From the NCBI GenBank assembly GCA_023665805.1, contig JAMPDJ010000003.1:62001-126000 (forward strand): a stretch of DNA of 64,000 bases, written 5' to 3'. This DNA is from Bacteroides sp. GTDB lineage: Bacteria; Bacteroidota; Bacteroidia; Bacteroidales; Bacteroidaceae. The notes below the pieces were generated by a model that was not told the DNA's origin, did not search any database, and saw only the letters and a list, made by a program, of their open reading frames with translations. The position numbers were made by a program, and so were the translations under genes. Of the stretch, positions 34,690 to 44,519 are shown piece after piece (the stretch's first letter is position 1; every line of letters starts with the position of its first letter).

Positions 34690-36612
34690 TTACAATTTTA
34701 CCGCCTTGAAGTTCGTCACCGCACTGTGGAAGCGTCCGGCCCTGCCTAACGGGAACACCAATGTACGCACGACATTGTACGGCTTGGCATCAGCTGCCAA
34801 CTTTTCGTCATAGTTGAGAGTTTGGAAAAGTTTACCGTTAATCCACAATTCAGTCTTCTTGTTGGTACCCTTTATTGAGATATGTTCGGTAGTTCCAGGA
34901 CGTCCGCTATGCTTGAATGTAAACAGGTAACCATCACGGCTGAAACCTATCATGCCGCTTATAGGATCGGAAAGATAGAACTTTGCGCGTGCACTCTCTG
35001 CCAATACGGTGCCTTGGCGTTCCTTGTCCCATGTTATATCAAAGTCTACCTGATAGTCATAGCCTATCTGGGCATATTCGTTTCCACCCATAGGATGATT
35101 GGGGTGCAATATAGGTATTTGCAACTCCGTATTACCCAGTTCGTTCACACCGGGGCCCTCTCCCAGACGTTTTCTTCCGGCATCCCACTTGGCATAATTA
35201 ACGGTATCGTTTACGGCATGCCAGCACTTCTGTGCGATTACTTGCATGGCAGGGAAAACCCGATGGTGCACGTCACCTACGCTGATACCGTTGCCACACA
35301 CGTCATTCCATACGGCAAAACTGCCTCCAAGTATCTGCGGATCCTTCTCCTCGAACTTGACATTGCCTATCTGGGCCGGTGTCCAACGCTCATAGAGATA
35401 ACGGTCGTTCAGATAATCATAGTAATACCCTGCGGCCGGAACAATATAAACATAGCCGTCCGGAATGCATACCATCTTGTAGCCCTGTTCTTTCATATCC
35501 TTGGGATTAGCATATCCGTTGTACCAAATGTCCATGACTACATTCTCGCTCTTGACAGGCGTCTCACCATTGGCATGCGTGAGCGCACCCCATAATTTTG
35601 CTTGATAACCATAGCTTTCCACCAGCTTGATCAAGTGATCGGTGAACGTGCGGAACAGTTCCACCACCTGCTTGTCGGAATTGCTATACTCGTCAGTACC
35701 CACATGCACACGCGGTCCGGCAAACACGGGGTCATTACCCTCCATGTATTCCGTAAACACACTGTCCACAAACGGGATTACGTCAGGATTGGTGAGATCC
35801 AAATGATCTACCCCATACTTGTCGGAACATAGCGAAGGGCGATAATGTGCGAAAGCCAATGAATGTGCAGGAACGTCAATTTCGGGAATAATCTCCACAC
35901 CCAACTTGGCAGACTCCTTGATGAATTCACGGAACTCGGCCTTGGTATAGTGACCGTCCTTGGCCGTCAGGCCGGGGAAACGCTCGCTCTCCAGGCGGAA
36001 AGCAGAATAGGTCTCGTCCCAGTTGTTGTGAAAATACTTCTTGAAACCGTTATCGTTCAGATGCACCTGCAATGTGTTCATCTTATAATAAGACATGGTA
36101 CGTACAAGGTTCTTCAGGTAATCCAGCGGGAAGAACTTGCGGGCAACATCTATCATGAAACCACGGTAAGCATAGTCGGGCTTGTCCTGTATCTTGCATA
36201 CCGGCACCTCGAACGCATCCTCTGCATCCTGCATCTGCAAAAGGGTCTGTATGCCCCAAAGGACGGCCTGTGGAGTCTGTCCGGAAATGACAATCCTGTT
36301 CTTCGTAATGTCCAGGACATATCCTTCCTGCTCCAGTTTCTTGTTCTTGACAATTTGCAACTCGATTGATGCGGATTCCACGTCCTTGGGAGCACCGGCC
36401 AGCATCAAGCTATTCTTAAGATACTCAGCCGCATAGTTCAGGCTTTGGTCGCTGACCTTCACTGTGGTCTGGCTTGAGATGGAAGCCTTGCCCTTGGCAA
36501 TGCTCATGTTCTTGACTGTAGGCACAACAAAGGCCGCGGCATCTGTCTCCTGGGCGAGAATCGTGCCCGCAAATGTTGCAAGCACCACGAATGAAAGAAT
36601 ACTTTTCTTCAT
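34690..36612 (-). CDS. Exported beta-N-acetylhexosaminidase, GH20
   Basis: A 640-residue exported enzyme that removes terminal GlcNAc or GalNAc from glycans. The signal peptide ends near TILAQ (residue 21). A GH20b domain covers about 25-145, and the TIM barrel starts at YAYRGFMIDVARKFFPLDYL. The catalytic Asp307-Glu308 pair lies in RVHVGTDEYS, and HLNDNGFKKY and PEIDVPAHSLAFAH match the substrate loops. The C-terminal 150 residues form a beta-sandwich that could bind carbohydrate. It is probably periplasmic or surface-located. Gene order is addA-addB then this gene after 59 bp; it ends at a strong terminator. A second GH20 lies at 48.0-51.0 kb. Confidence 0.93.
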   Translation of the reverse strand: MKKSILSFVVLATFAGTILAQETDAAAFVVPTVKNMSIAKGKASISSQTTVKVSDQSLNYAAEYLKNSLMLAGAPKDVESASIELQIVKNKKLEQEGYVLDITKNRIVISGQTPQAVLWGIQTLLQMQDAEDAFEVPVCKIQDKPDYAYRGFMIDVARKFFPLDYLKNLVRTMSYYKMNTLQVHLNDNGFKKYFHNNWDETYSAFRLESERFPGLTAKDGHYTKAEFREFIKESAKLGVEIIPEIDVPAHSLAFAHYRPSLCSDKYGVDHLDLTNPDVIPFVDSVFTEYMEGNDPVFAGPRVHVGTDEYSNSDKQVVELFRTFTDHLIKLVESYGYQAKLWGALTHANGETPVKSENVVMDIWYNGYANPKDMKEQGYKMVCIPDGYVYIVPAAGYYYDYLNDRYLYERWTPAQIGNVKFEEKDPQILGGSFAVWNDVCGNGISVGDVHHRVFPAMQVIAQKCWHAVNDTVNYAKWDAGRKRLGEGPGVNELGNTELQIPILHPNHPMGGNEYAQIGYDYQVDFDITWDKERQGTVLAESARAKFYLSDPISGMIGFSRDGYLFTFKHSGRPGTTEHISIKGTNKKTELWINGKLFQTLNYDEKLAADAKPYNVVRTLVFPLGRAGRFHSAVTNFKAVKL

Positions 36613-36671
36613 CTAAAGATAGGTAAGTTTGTTAATAATATATTTATATTGTCTCTTGTTCATGGTTGTAC

Positions 36672-39551
36672 TTATCTGTTGCACAGTTTCCTGTAGTCAC
36701 AATACTTACAAGCATTTGTATCCGGTGTCTTGCTGAACGGCACGTCGGGATCGAATATCTCGGCTATCACTTCGCACAGACTTTCCAAAAACTCAGTTTC
36801 ATACAAGGATATATCCTCCACAGCCCCATACGGTACGTTGCCGCCATCGTCCCTTCTGCTTTCTGCCGACCCAATCTGCATCGTCGGGTCATAGTCATCG
36901 CGATTGGCATGGGCAGGATAGAACAATATAGGTTTGACTGGAAACGCAGTCTTTCCCATACGCTTCACCGCCAAGGCATAGAGAAATGTTTGCAAATAGT
37001 ATCCGGCATGCGCACTGCCTTGCATGAATATGTTGCCAAACCTGTTCACTACATTTTCATGCGCCCCGGTCTTATAGTCCACGATACGGAGTTGCTGCCT
37101 GCCGTCATCCCCGCAGATGGAATCCATGCGGTCCACACGTCCGCCGGTCAATACTGTTATAGTTTCCTCCCCCACCCTCACGTCAAGAGGCATGGACACA
37201 TCGCTTTCCATCTCCTCTATTGTAATGGGGGCATGCTTTGCATCCCATCGCAGCAGGTTCATGAGGTAACGCTCTATCACCTCCCTTATCAATATGTTCT
37301 CGCCACGGAACTCTGTCACATTGGCCTCTATTGCAAACTGCTCGTCTATGATGCATTGCAGTCTCTCGCCCTTGTTTTGCGTATAAGCCGAGATCTGTGC
37401 ACGAGTAACGGTTTTGTCCTTTGCATGCGACAACATCTCCATGTATATCTTTTCCGCGGCATTGTGAAAGATGTTGCCCATCAGGCGTGCGTCTATCCCG
37501 TCATCCGGATCCTGCTCCATTCTCATGCCACAGACAGACGACAGATAGAACTTCATCCTGCAATCCAGGTATCTGTTTATGGCCGAGGGGCTGAGGGGAC
37601 GTGCCCCGGCATTAAGCCTGAGATTATGCCTCCCGTGCAAAAGCCTTAGTATGTCCTCGTTCTTGGGAATCTCGTCCAATGCAGTAAGCACGCTGTCCTG
37701 CGACGCTTCCAGACGCATGTAACGGATGGGCATGTCCGTCTCGGCCTGTAACTGGCGCAGGAAACGGCTCATCTCATGCCTAACGTTCCCGGAAGAGTTC
37801 TCGTTGTAGATGCAAGTAACATGCTCTGCACGCTGAATCAAACGATAAAAGTAATATGCGAACACAGCTATGCGGTGGCGCATGGTAGTCAAGCCGAACC
37901 CCACCCTCAACGTGAATGGAATCAAGGAATTGTCCATGCCGTTCCTGGGCAGGAATCCCTCTCCCACGTTCAACAGCAATATGTTGCGGAAATCCAGGCA
38001 TCTCGTTTCCAGAACACCCATTACCTGCAGGCCTTGTGCCGGTTCACCGTTGAAAGGAATACTTCTGGTACCCAACATGCGGCGAAGCAGCCTCCTAAGC
38101 GTTGCTGGCTGCAAATGCAACGGGTATTCGGCATCCGTAACAGCATCCATGAATTGACGCATGGACTTGTGCACAAGGTATATGCTTTCCAGCATCAGCA
38201 CGTCATCAAATTCACCGTCATCCTTGCTCTTTTTCGCCAAAGCTATGACAACATCGTCCAAATACTCCACCAAGGCCGAAGCATCCCCCGTGTCTATTCT
38301 TCTTTCCCACAGGGTTCTTTCCAAGTAAGTAGAATAAGGATGCAAAGCCACAGTCTTCAAGAACGAAAGGCGGAATCGTCCACGTCTCTCGTCCCAGCCG
38401 TCTGTCTGCAAGGCGACCAAAGCCATGACGAGACTGAACACTGGAGTACCCGTCAGCGTATACCCCATGGTGATGTTGACATCCTTCGGTATTGCAGTCG
38501 CGTCAGCGGAACCGGCATCGGCATCAGCATCGGGAATGGCATGCAAGACAGCCTGCAATTGTTGCTCGTCACAAAGTACAAGAGCCGTTTCTCGCTCCGT
38601 TACCGTCAAACGTTCCCCCAGCCACCCGGGTATATAGCGCGTGGCAATACTGTCCGTTGAAGTGGAAACGAATGTAACGTCAGCCTTTTTTCCAAGGTTG
38701 TCGTATATATCACAACCGGCAAGGGCGTTAGGAAAGCGCAGGAGGTTCTCCCGTATAAAGTCGCCCGCCTCGAAGTCCCTGTTCTCCAGGTACATTATAT
38801 CGTAGTCCCAATAGAACAACGCCTTTCCCCTGCCATGCAGATAGGACATGAGCTTCTTTTCCGTTTCGCTGAGCATATTGAACCCCACGAAACAATACAT
38901 CCGTTCGGCATCCTGATCGGCCAGCAAGCTTATGTTCTCCACAGCCTTGCGCTCCAATGCGCCACGATACGGCATGACACCCTCGGGCATATTCTCCATT
39001 ATGCCATGGTACAGGCGTGGCATTATAGCCCATAGTTCGGAAAAGCGTTCCTGTATGTGTGTCTTGTTTTCCGAGGCAAGGCTGCCGAAGAAACGCACCA
39101 AGGCATCCCGTTGGTTGTCTGTGAGAAAGTCAAGAGAATCCATCCGGTTAAGTTCAAGGGCATTGAGGAACAGGGCATCGGCATCAATAAGGTGCTTGTC
39201 GATGTCCTCAAAGTCCTGGATAAGTATCTCGCCCCATCCCCAGAACATATCCAGCGACTCGGCCTTATCTCCCATCGCTTCCTTGTATATATGGTATAGA
39301 CGGCAAATGGCAGGTATGGGTTCCATTACCTCGTCACCAACGACGGAATCGAACAATTCTCCTATGGTGGCATAGCGTGGCGCCCACATGGGAGATGCCG
39401 TGTGCGACAACAGTTCCTCATTCAGGAACAGGCGTGCACGCTTGTTGGGAAAGACCACCGTCACATTGGTCATATCATTGCCAAAGCGTTGCAACATATC
39501 CTGCGACACGCATGCCAGGAAAGTGCCATTACCCCATTTATCTTCTTTCAT
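36672..39551 (-). CDS. addB: AddB-like exonuclease subunit (PD-(D/E)XK nuclease)
   Basis: Partner of AddA in double-strand break processing. The 959-residue protein has a helicase-like N-terminal region starting ACVSQDMLQRFGND, without a Walker A motif, and a C-terminal RecB-type nuclease domain (GGRVDRMDSI, then LRIVDYKTG as the catalytic D-x-K). The four cysteines of the iron-sulfur staple are one in the YLDCRMKFYL segment and three in CKYCDYRKLC at the very C terminus, a diagnostic AddB feature. I chose ATG 39551 (MKEDKWGNG) because it follows AAAAGGG at the right distance; the longer frame from 39599 overlaps addA by 40 bp. The gap to the addA stop is 8 bp. Confidence 0.88.
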   Translation of the reverse strand: MKEDKWGNGTFLACVSQDMLQRFGNDMTNVTVVFPNKRARLFLNEELLSHTASPMWAPRYATIGELFDSVVGDEVMEPIPAICRLYHIYKEAMGDKAESLDMFWGWGEILIQDFEDIDKHLIDADALFLNALELNRMDSLDFLTDNQRDALVRFFGSLASENKTHIQERFSELWAIMPRLYHGIMENMPEGVMPYRGALERKAVENISLLADQDAERMYCFVGFNMLSETEKKLMSYLHGRGKALFYWDYDIMYLENRDFEAGDFIRENLLRFPNALAGCDIYDNLGKKADVTFVSTSTDSIATRYIPGWLGERLTVTERETALVLCDEQQLQAVLHAIPDADADAGSADATAIPKDVNITMGYTLTGTPVFSLVMALVALQTDGWDERRGRFRLSFLKTVALHPYSTYLERTLWERRIDTGDASALVEYLDDVVIALAKKSKDDGEFDDVLMLESIYLVHKSMRQFMDAVTDAEYPLHLQPATLRRLLRRMLGTRSIPFNGEPAQGLQVMGVLETRCLDFRNILLLNVGEGFLPRNGMDNSLIPFTLRVGFGLTTMRHRIAVFAYYFYRLIQRAEHVTCIYNENSSGNVRHEMSRFLRQLQAETDMPIRYMRLEASQDSVLTALDEIPKNEDILRLLHGRHNLRLNAGARPLSPSAINRYLDCRMKFYLSSVCGMRMEQDPDDGIDARLMGNIFHNAAEKIYMEMLSHAKDKTVTRAQISAYTQNKGERLQCIIDEQFAIEANVTEFRGENILIREVIERYLMNLLRWDAKHAPITIEEMESDVSMPLDVRVGEETITVLTGGRVDRMDSICGDDGRQQLRIVDYKTGAHENVVNRFGNIFMQGSAHAGYYLQTFLYALAVKRMGKTAFPVKPILFYPAHANRDDYDPTMQIGSAESRRDDGGNVPYGAVEDISLYETEFLESLCEVIAEIFDPDVPFSKTPDTNACKYCDYRKLCNR

Positions 39552-39559
39552 AACCCTTT

Positions 39560-42500
39560 TCAATTTACCGCCTCGGTTATCCCACGACTTACGTACCACA
39601 GGTATCCCCTCACCTCATTATCGGGATACATGGACCCAAGCAACCGCATATAGTTCCTTACCTGCCCCTTGTATCCTCCATGCTCGTCACCGAACTTATA
39701 GTCTATTACCATTATCACACCGTCCGACATGATTATGCGGTCGGGACGCTGATTGCGTTTGTCATGCTTCCCGGCATCAGGGTCCAATATGTCGCATTCG
39801 GCAAAGACCCGGTTCCGCGGGTCAAACCATGACGCAATCAAGGCATTGTCCCCGATGTGCCGCAAATACCCGGCAAGTTCGTCATGTTGCCGCAATGTCA
39901 GGCGTCCACGCATAAGGTTACGTTTCAATACGCGCCCTATATGATTGATATCATATATTTCCGCCATGATATTGTGATACAGGGTTCCCTGTGCGCGTGT
40001 ACTCTCTGCCGTGTCAAGCATTTCACGGGATTCGTTACTTTGGCGGAAATTCAATCTTGCCCTGTAACTCACCATATCGACATGCCTGGGAACATAGTCC
40101 GGCAACATACGGTTGTCACTGGCCTTCTCCTGCTTTACAGATATGACCGGCGTACCTTCTTCCACATGCCATATCCCGTCGGTAAATTCCATCTGCGGAT
40201 TAAGGCACGTACATAGCAGGTTGCCTACGGTATTGCTCTCTTGAATGGATTTGCCGGAGCAAACTCCCCATATATACATATTACATGCTGCACGCGTGAA
40301 CGCGACATAGATCGAGTTCAATTCGTCCACCCTGCTTTGAAGGTGTTCCTCATCATACCTGCCACTATAGTAGGATTGCGCCATGGCCGAAGTTCTGGAC
40401 ACAGGCATGGCACCAAGAGCGTTGAACTCCTCGTGCCCGTCCTCCGCCTCACACCAAAGGGTATCACCCTTGTCGGCCTCCAATTCCCAGTCACAGAAAG
40501 GCATGAAGACGGTATGGAACTCCAGCCCCTTGGACTTGTGGATGGTGAGTATGCGTATGCCGTCCTGCTTGCCGGAAGGTATGGATTGCTTGCACAAGGT
40601 CGCCTCCCAGACCTCCAGAAAGGAGTATATGTCATTGGGATTGTCTCTGAGGTACGACTGCACGGCATCAAGAAATGCATAATGATAGGCATCCTGTTCC
40701 TGCACGCGGTCCAGATGCAATCGCATGTACAGTTCCTCCACAAGTTCATACAACGGCAACTGTCTCAGCCTTTCCCTCTCCGTTGTCAGGAACTCCGGAA
40801 GCATGTCTACAGCGTTGCCTCGCATTATTGCATCCATGGAAAGTTCGCTCCCTTCAATCCTGTATAGATAGTTCATCAGCAGCAGATGATACGGTACCGG
40901 AGTTGTCTCATACTCCTCTATCAACGTGCGCATTGCCGATACTATGATGACAGGTATAGTACTGTTTCCCAGCAGATAAGCCTCGTCGCTGGCAATACGT
41001 ATATCGGCTGGGGCATGTTGCTGGAAATAATCCAATATGACCGCCGATTGCTTGTTCTTGCGCAACAATATGGCCATCTGCGCCAATGGCAAACCTGCCT
41101 CATGCAGGGCACATATCCTGGATAACATGTCCTCCAACACCCACTCCTTTTCCTCTTCCGGAGTAAGCCTGGGCTGCCCGTTGGCTTTCGTTCCCTTGAT
41201 ACGCAGGGATATGCTATAGAATCCTTTCGGAACAGTATTCTTCCACGATGGCGTCTCCTGCCTTACATCACTGTATATGCCGGAGGCACCTCCAATGGCA
41301 AAACGCGCATTGTCGTCCACTGCATCCAAGACCGAGGCAGCCTTGACAAAGAAGTCGTTGTTGAACTTCACGATCCGCTGTTCACTACGGTAGTTGGTGT
41401 CCAAGGTCTCCGTCACTGGCTTCCAGACCTGCATATTGCCTGCCAGATTGCTCAGCAGGCTCCATTCTCCACCACGCCAACGATAAATGCTCTGCTTTAT
41501 GTCACCTACAATAAGGTCGGTTCCTCCCAAAGCCTGGTTTTCAAACAACAAGACCTTGAAGTTGTTCCACTGCAGGCGGCTTGTGTCCTGGAACTCGTCT
41601 ATCATCACGTTCCACAGCACGGTGCCTATTTTCTCGAACACGAACGGATTATCCTGACCGTCAATCAGTCCCGACAACAAGGTAGGTGTGCGGGATAGCG
41701 GAAATGTCTCACGTTCGTTGTTGATGTCCCGTACAATCTCGTCTATACGCGAAAGGAGTTGCAGCTGATTGGTAAAATGCCGTGCCAGCTTGGCCGTATT
41801 GTATCTGCGGCGCAAGGTGTCCTCCTTATTCAAGAAATCGGCAAATTTGTCCGACAATTGCCTGTATTGGGAGCATACTGCCTCGTCTGTCTTGTAGCGG
41901 GTCAACAGCAAGGCACTGCCATCAGTCAGAAAAGCCTGGAATTTGACACCCTTGGACACGGTCCTGTTATTCTTGGCCTTGCCATCAAGGATGTTTTGCA
42001 AATAAGTTACCGGTGCAGGCTGCCTTTTGCCCACATGCTCCGAGGTGCACACTCCCTGCATATACTCCAGCATCAACCGTGCAAGTTCCATGATGTCGGT
42101 TTCTGCCTGCTCCATTATTTCCTGCATGGATGTACGGAAAGCCCTTACTTTTCTGAAATCCGAAATGATCTCGCGGTCGGCCTTGCTCCGCTGCATGAAG
42201 TCCTCCTGGAATATGCACCGCGCAAACGTCTTTATTGTGGACTGTATGTTCCACTTGCCGTTTTCGTCCAACTCGTCGGCCACGTATTGCACAACAATCT
42301 TGCGCAGGGAAGCATCCAAGTCAAGGGTGTCTATCAACCTGTCCACGGCCATGTCCAGGAGTTCCTGGTCGTTCAATTCAACTTGCAGGTTGGAACTCTG
42401 TCCCAGTTCACGCGCCAGACTCCTGAGTATGCTTTGGAAGAAACTGTCTATCGTCTCCACGCGGAAGCGGCTATAGTCGTGCAAAATCAAGGTCAAGGCC

Positions 42501-42799
42501 TTGCCGCTGCGCTCCCTCACCTGTTCATCGGTCATGACATGACCATCGTGGCGTAGTTTCTCCATCAACTTCCGCATGTAGGAATCGCTGCCAGGCAGGG
42601 CATACCGTATGCCATAGAGATGTTGCAGGATGCGATCCTTCATCTCTGCCGTAGCCTTGTTGGTAAAAGTCACGGCCAAAGTGTGCTTATATTCCTCGTC
42701 TGCCTGCGGGCGTATCATCAGGTAGATGTATTCCACAGTCAGCGTGAATGTCTTGCCGCTACCGGCCGAGGCTTTGTAAATCTTCAACGTAGAGTTCAT
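39560..42799 (-). CDS. addA: AddA-like helicase-nuclease (UvrD family, RecB-type nuclease)
   Basis: A 1079-residue ATP-dependent DNA helicase and exonuclease that, with AddB, resects double-strand breaks for recombination. Walker A is KASAGSGKTFTLT at the N terminus, followed by VTFTNKATAEMK (motif Ia), VMIDEFQDTSRLQW (motif II), GDIKQSIYRWRGG (motif III), ILTIHKSKGLEF (motif V) and YVAFTRAACNMYIW (motif VI). The C-terminal nuclease has QRPDRIIMSDGVIMVIDYKF, with the catalytic Asp and DYK. Length and order match AddA. It forms an operon with addB 8 bp downstream. Repeats fill the DNA upstream. Confidence 0.93.
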   Translation of the reverse strand: MNSTLKIYKASAGSGKTFTLTVEYIYLMIRPQADEEYKHTLAVTFTNKATAEMKDRILQHLYGIRYALPGSDSYMRKLMEKLRHDGHVMTDEQVRERSGKALTLILHDYSRFRVETIDSFFQSILRSLARELGQSSNLQVELNDQELLDMAVDRLIDTLDLDASLRKIVVQYVADELDENGKWNIQSTIKTFARCIFQEDFMQRSKADREIISDFRKVRAFRTSMQEIMEQAETDIMELARLMLEYMQGVCTSEHVGKRQPAPVTYLQNILDGKAKNNRTVSKGVKFQAFLTDGSALLLTRYKTDEAVCSQYRQLSDKFADFLNKEDTLRRRYNTAKLARHFTNQLQLLSRIDEIVRDINNERETFPLSRTPTLLSGLIDGQDNPFVFEKIGTVLWNVMIDEFQDTSRLQWNNFKVLLFENQALGGTDLIVGDIKQSIYRWRGGEWSLLSNLAGNMQVWKPVTETLDTNYRSEQRIVKFNNDFFVKAASVLDAVDDNARFAIGGASGIYSDVRQETPSWKNTVPKGFYSISLRIKGTKANGQPRLTPEEEKEWVLEDMLSRICALHEAGLPLAQMAILLRKNKQSAVILDYFQQHAPADIRIASDEAYLLGNSTIPVIIVSAMRTLIEEYETTPVPYHLLLMNYLYRIEGSELSMDAIMRGNAVDMLPEFLTTERERLRQLPLYELVEELYMRLHLDRVQEQDAYHYAFLDAVQSYLRDNPNDIYSFLEVWEATLCKQSIPSGKQDGIRILTIHKSKGLEFHTVFMPFCDWELEADKGDTLWCEAEDGHEEFNALGAMPVSRTSAMAQSYYSGRYDEEHLQSRVDELNSIYVAFTRAACNMYIWGVCSGKSIQESNTVGNLLCTCLNPQMEFTDGIWHVEEGTPVISVKQEKASDNRMLPDYVPRHVDMVSYRARLNFRQSNESREMLDTAESTRAQGTLYHNIMAEIYDINHIGRVLKRNLMRGRLTLRQHDELAGYLRHIGDNALIASWFDPRNRVFAECDILDPDAGKHDKRNQRPDRIIMSDGVIMVIDYKFGDEHGGYKGQVRNYMRLLGSMYPDNEVRGYLWYVSRGITEAVN

Positions 42800-43001
42800 T
42801 CTTGTTTCCGGCTCTTACGTGTACAAAGATATAAAAAAAAAACGTATCACCTCCTTTGTACCGACATCCAACATAAAAAAACAAGAATGGCCATCATGAA
42901 AAGCCGCACATATGAGATTTTATCATACATGAGCATCCCGGTTCTTCTTTAGGAGTAACGAAGAGTACGGAAATAAACTCTTACATCCACGGTGTACACG
43001 T

Positions 43002-43203
43002 TAAACCCGAATCGGTCATTAGATTTCCAATCCGTTTTGTCTTTATATTCGTTCGTATTGCAACCGTTTTGTCGAAGGCATAGCGAGCTATGGCGAGACC
43101 AAACGGGATGCAAGACGGCGAAGAGAAGGGCAAAATGGAGGAAAAGGCAATACATATCATCTGATTTATACAATTTGACGTTCTAATGACCGATTCGGGT
43201 TAA
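43002..43203. mobile_element. MITE-like element, copy 2
   Basis: About 202 bp bounded by inverted repeats TTAAACCCGAATCGGTCATTAG and CTAATGACCGATTCGGGTTAAA. The interior matches copies 1 and 3 closely, including a small internal palindrome CATAGCGAGCTATG. Only 11 bp separate it from dyad array C. Confidence 0.87.
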
Positions 43204-43214
43204 AATACGTTCTT

Positions 43215-43321
43215 AACAATAGTATTGTCGCACCCTTGACAATAGTATTCTCAAGGGCGTGTCCATAGTATTGTTGGGATTGCGTCAATAATATAGTCGG
43301 GATGTCAACAATTCTCTGTTG
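43215..43321. repeat. Dyad repeat array C: five units with 23-bp period
   Basis: Units start at 43215, 43238, 43261, 43284 and 43307, exactly 23 bp apart. They read AACAATAGTATTGTC, GACAATAGTATTCTC, GTCCATAGTATTGTT, GTCAATAATATAGTC, and a last unit conserved only in its left half (AACAAT). Spacers are 8 bp: GCACCCTT, AAGGGCGT, GGGATTGC and GGGATGTC. Same family as the arrays at 15.4 and 25.6 kb. Confidence 0.85.
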
Positions 43322-43365
43322 CCTGCAGGTAGGCTACAATATCGTCACTATGAAACAAAGAGACG

Positions 43366-43412
43366 CACAATCATATCACCTGCTTTACACTAATTGACGC
43401 TCTAACGACCAA
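43366..43412. mobile_element. Decayed right end of a MITE copy
   Basis: CATATCACCTGCTTTACACT and the following AATTGACGCTCTAACGACCA align with the right-hand part of copy 2 (CATATCATCTGATTTATACA, then ATTTGACGTTCTAATGACCG) with scattered mismatches. The left part is not recognisable, so this is an old, truncated or diverged copy. Confidence 0.65.
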
Positions 43413-43462
43413 TTGACTGGGCAAAACACTATCTGCATTTGTCCCCATTTACATAAGCATTT

Positions 43463-43495
43463 CTTGGCCCATACGGCAAAAAAATCGTAACTTTG
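43463..43495 (+). promoter_or_regulatory. Promoter of panB
   Basis: CTTG (43463-43466), a 21-bp spacer and TAACTTTG (43488-43495). The gene also has a strong ribosome binding site, AAGGAGGAATT, just before the ATG. Confidence 0.65.
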
Positions 43496-43539
43496 CAGGA
43501 CGTATTAACGATATACATATTATTAAGGAGGAATTAACT

Positions 43540-44358
43540 ATGTCAACTTATTTGGTCGAGGATACTCGCAAGGTCACCACCCGCAGACTTATAGACATGA
43601 AACGGCAGGGCAAAAAAATTGCCATGCTTACAGCCTATGACTATACCATGGCACAAATTGTCGACCAGGCCGGAATGGATGTCATTCTGGTAGGCGACAG
43701 TGCTTCCAACGTCATGGCCGGAAACCTCACCACATTGCCAATCAGCGTGGAGCAGATGATATACCATGCAAAAAGCGTAGTACGCGGCACCAATCGTGCA
43801 TTGGTAGTGTGCGACATGCCGTTCGGTTCCTATCAGATAGGACGCACCGAAGGCGTGACCAATGCCATACGCATCATGAAAGAAAGCCACGCCGATGCCT
43901 TGAAACTGGAAGGAGGCGTGGAATTCATCGATACCATTCGCGCCATTCTCGACGCAGGCATCCCGGTAATGGGACATCTGGGACTGATGCCACAAAGCAT
44001 CAACAAGTTCGGAACATACGCAGTCAGGGCCAAGGAGAATGCCGAGGCCGACAAACTGATTTCCGATGCACACGCCTTGGAGGATGCCGGATGCTTCGCC
44101 TTGGTCTTGGAAAAGATTCCGGCTGAGTTGTGCAAGCGTGTCTGCAACGAACTCACCATCCCCGTCATAGGCATAGGGGCAGGTCCTGCAGATGGTCAGG
44201 TGCTGGTAGTACACGACATGCTGGGAATGAACAATGGGTTTTCCCCAAAGTTCCTGCGCCGTTATGCCGACCTGTTCACGGTCATGACGGATGCCATCGG
44301 CCAATACATCACCGATGTCAAAAGCGAGAATTTCCCCAGCGAAGGAGAATGCTACTGA
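43540..44358 (+). CDS. panB: 3-methyl-2-oxobutanoate hydroxymethyltransferase
   Basis: First committed step of pantothenate synthesis: it transfers a hydroxymethyl group from methylene-tetrahydrofolate to ketoisovalerate. The 272 residues carry [20 protein letters not shown], the metal-binding Asp in [12 protein letters not shown], the DMPFGSYQ loop, KLEGG, and [21 protein letters not shown]. Length is normal. It stands alone, with its own promoter and a long hairpin (44414-44463) after it; other pan genes are not in the window. Confidence 0.97.
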   Translation: MSTYLVEDTRKVTTRRLIDMKRQGKKIAMLTAYDYTMAQIVDQAGMDVILVGDSASNVMAGNLTTLPISVEQMIYHAKSVVRGTNRALVVCDMPFGSYQIGRTEGVTNAIRIMKESHADALKLEGGVEFIDTIRAILDAGIPVMGHLGLMPQSINKFGTYAVRAKENAEADKLISDAHALEDAGCFALVLEKIPAELCKRVCNELTIPVIGIGAGPADGQVLVVHDMLGMNNGFSPKFLRRYADLFTVMTDAIGQYITDVKSENFPSEGECY

Positions 44359-44413
44359 AACCAACCGCCGGACATCTCGCGTCCATACCATCAGACATGG
44401 CCAAAGTGACATT

Positions 44414-44463
44414 ATAGTGCAAGGGCTTTTGTATCTGTTCAGATACAAAAGCCCTTGCACTAT
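44414..44463. terminator. 24-bp perfect hairpin between convergent panB and malQ
   Basis: Bases 44414-44437 and 44440-44463 are perfect inverted copies around a 2-nt loop (TT). The arms include GCAAGGGCTTTTGTATC. It probably stops transcription from both sides; T-rich bases occur in the arm rather than after it. Confidence 0.7.
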
Positions 44464-44519
44464 TGTCAACCATATTCGTCGCCATATATCGCAACACTTG
44501 CACTGCCGATGGAATATGA

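Larger units (their letters stand above)
42800..43539. other. 740-bp divergent intergenic region packed with repeats
   Basis: Between addA and panB lie a MITE copy (43002-43203), dyad array C (43215-43321), a decayed MITE end (43366-43412) and the panB promoter (43463-43495). No gene is supported. Confidence 0.65.

Noticed and set aside
43543-44469. 308-codon open frame on the minus strand opposite panB
   Set aside because: Covers panB exactly in antisense, has no family resemblance and no ribosome binding site of note.
44455-44470. Isolated dyad-like word GCACTATTGTC next to the panB hairpin as a fourth array
   Set aside because: Only one half-site matches and there is no second copy 23 bp away on either side.
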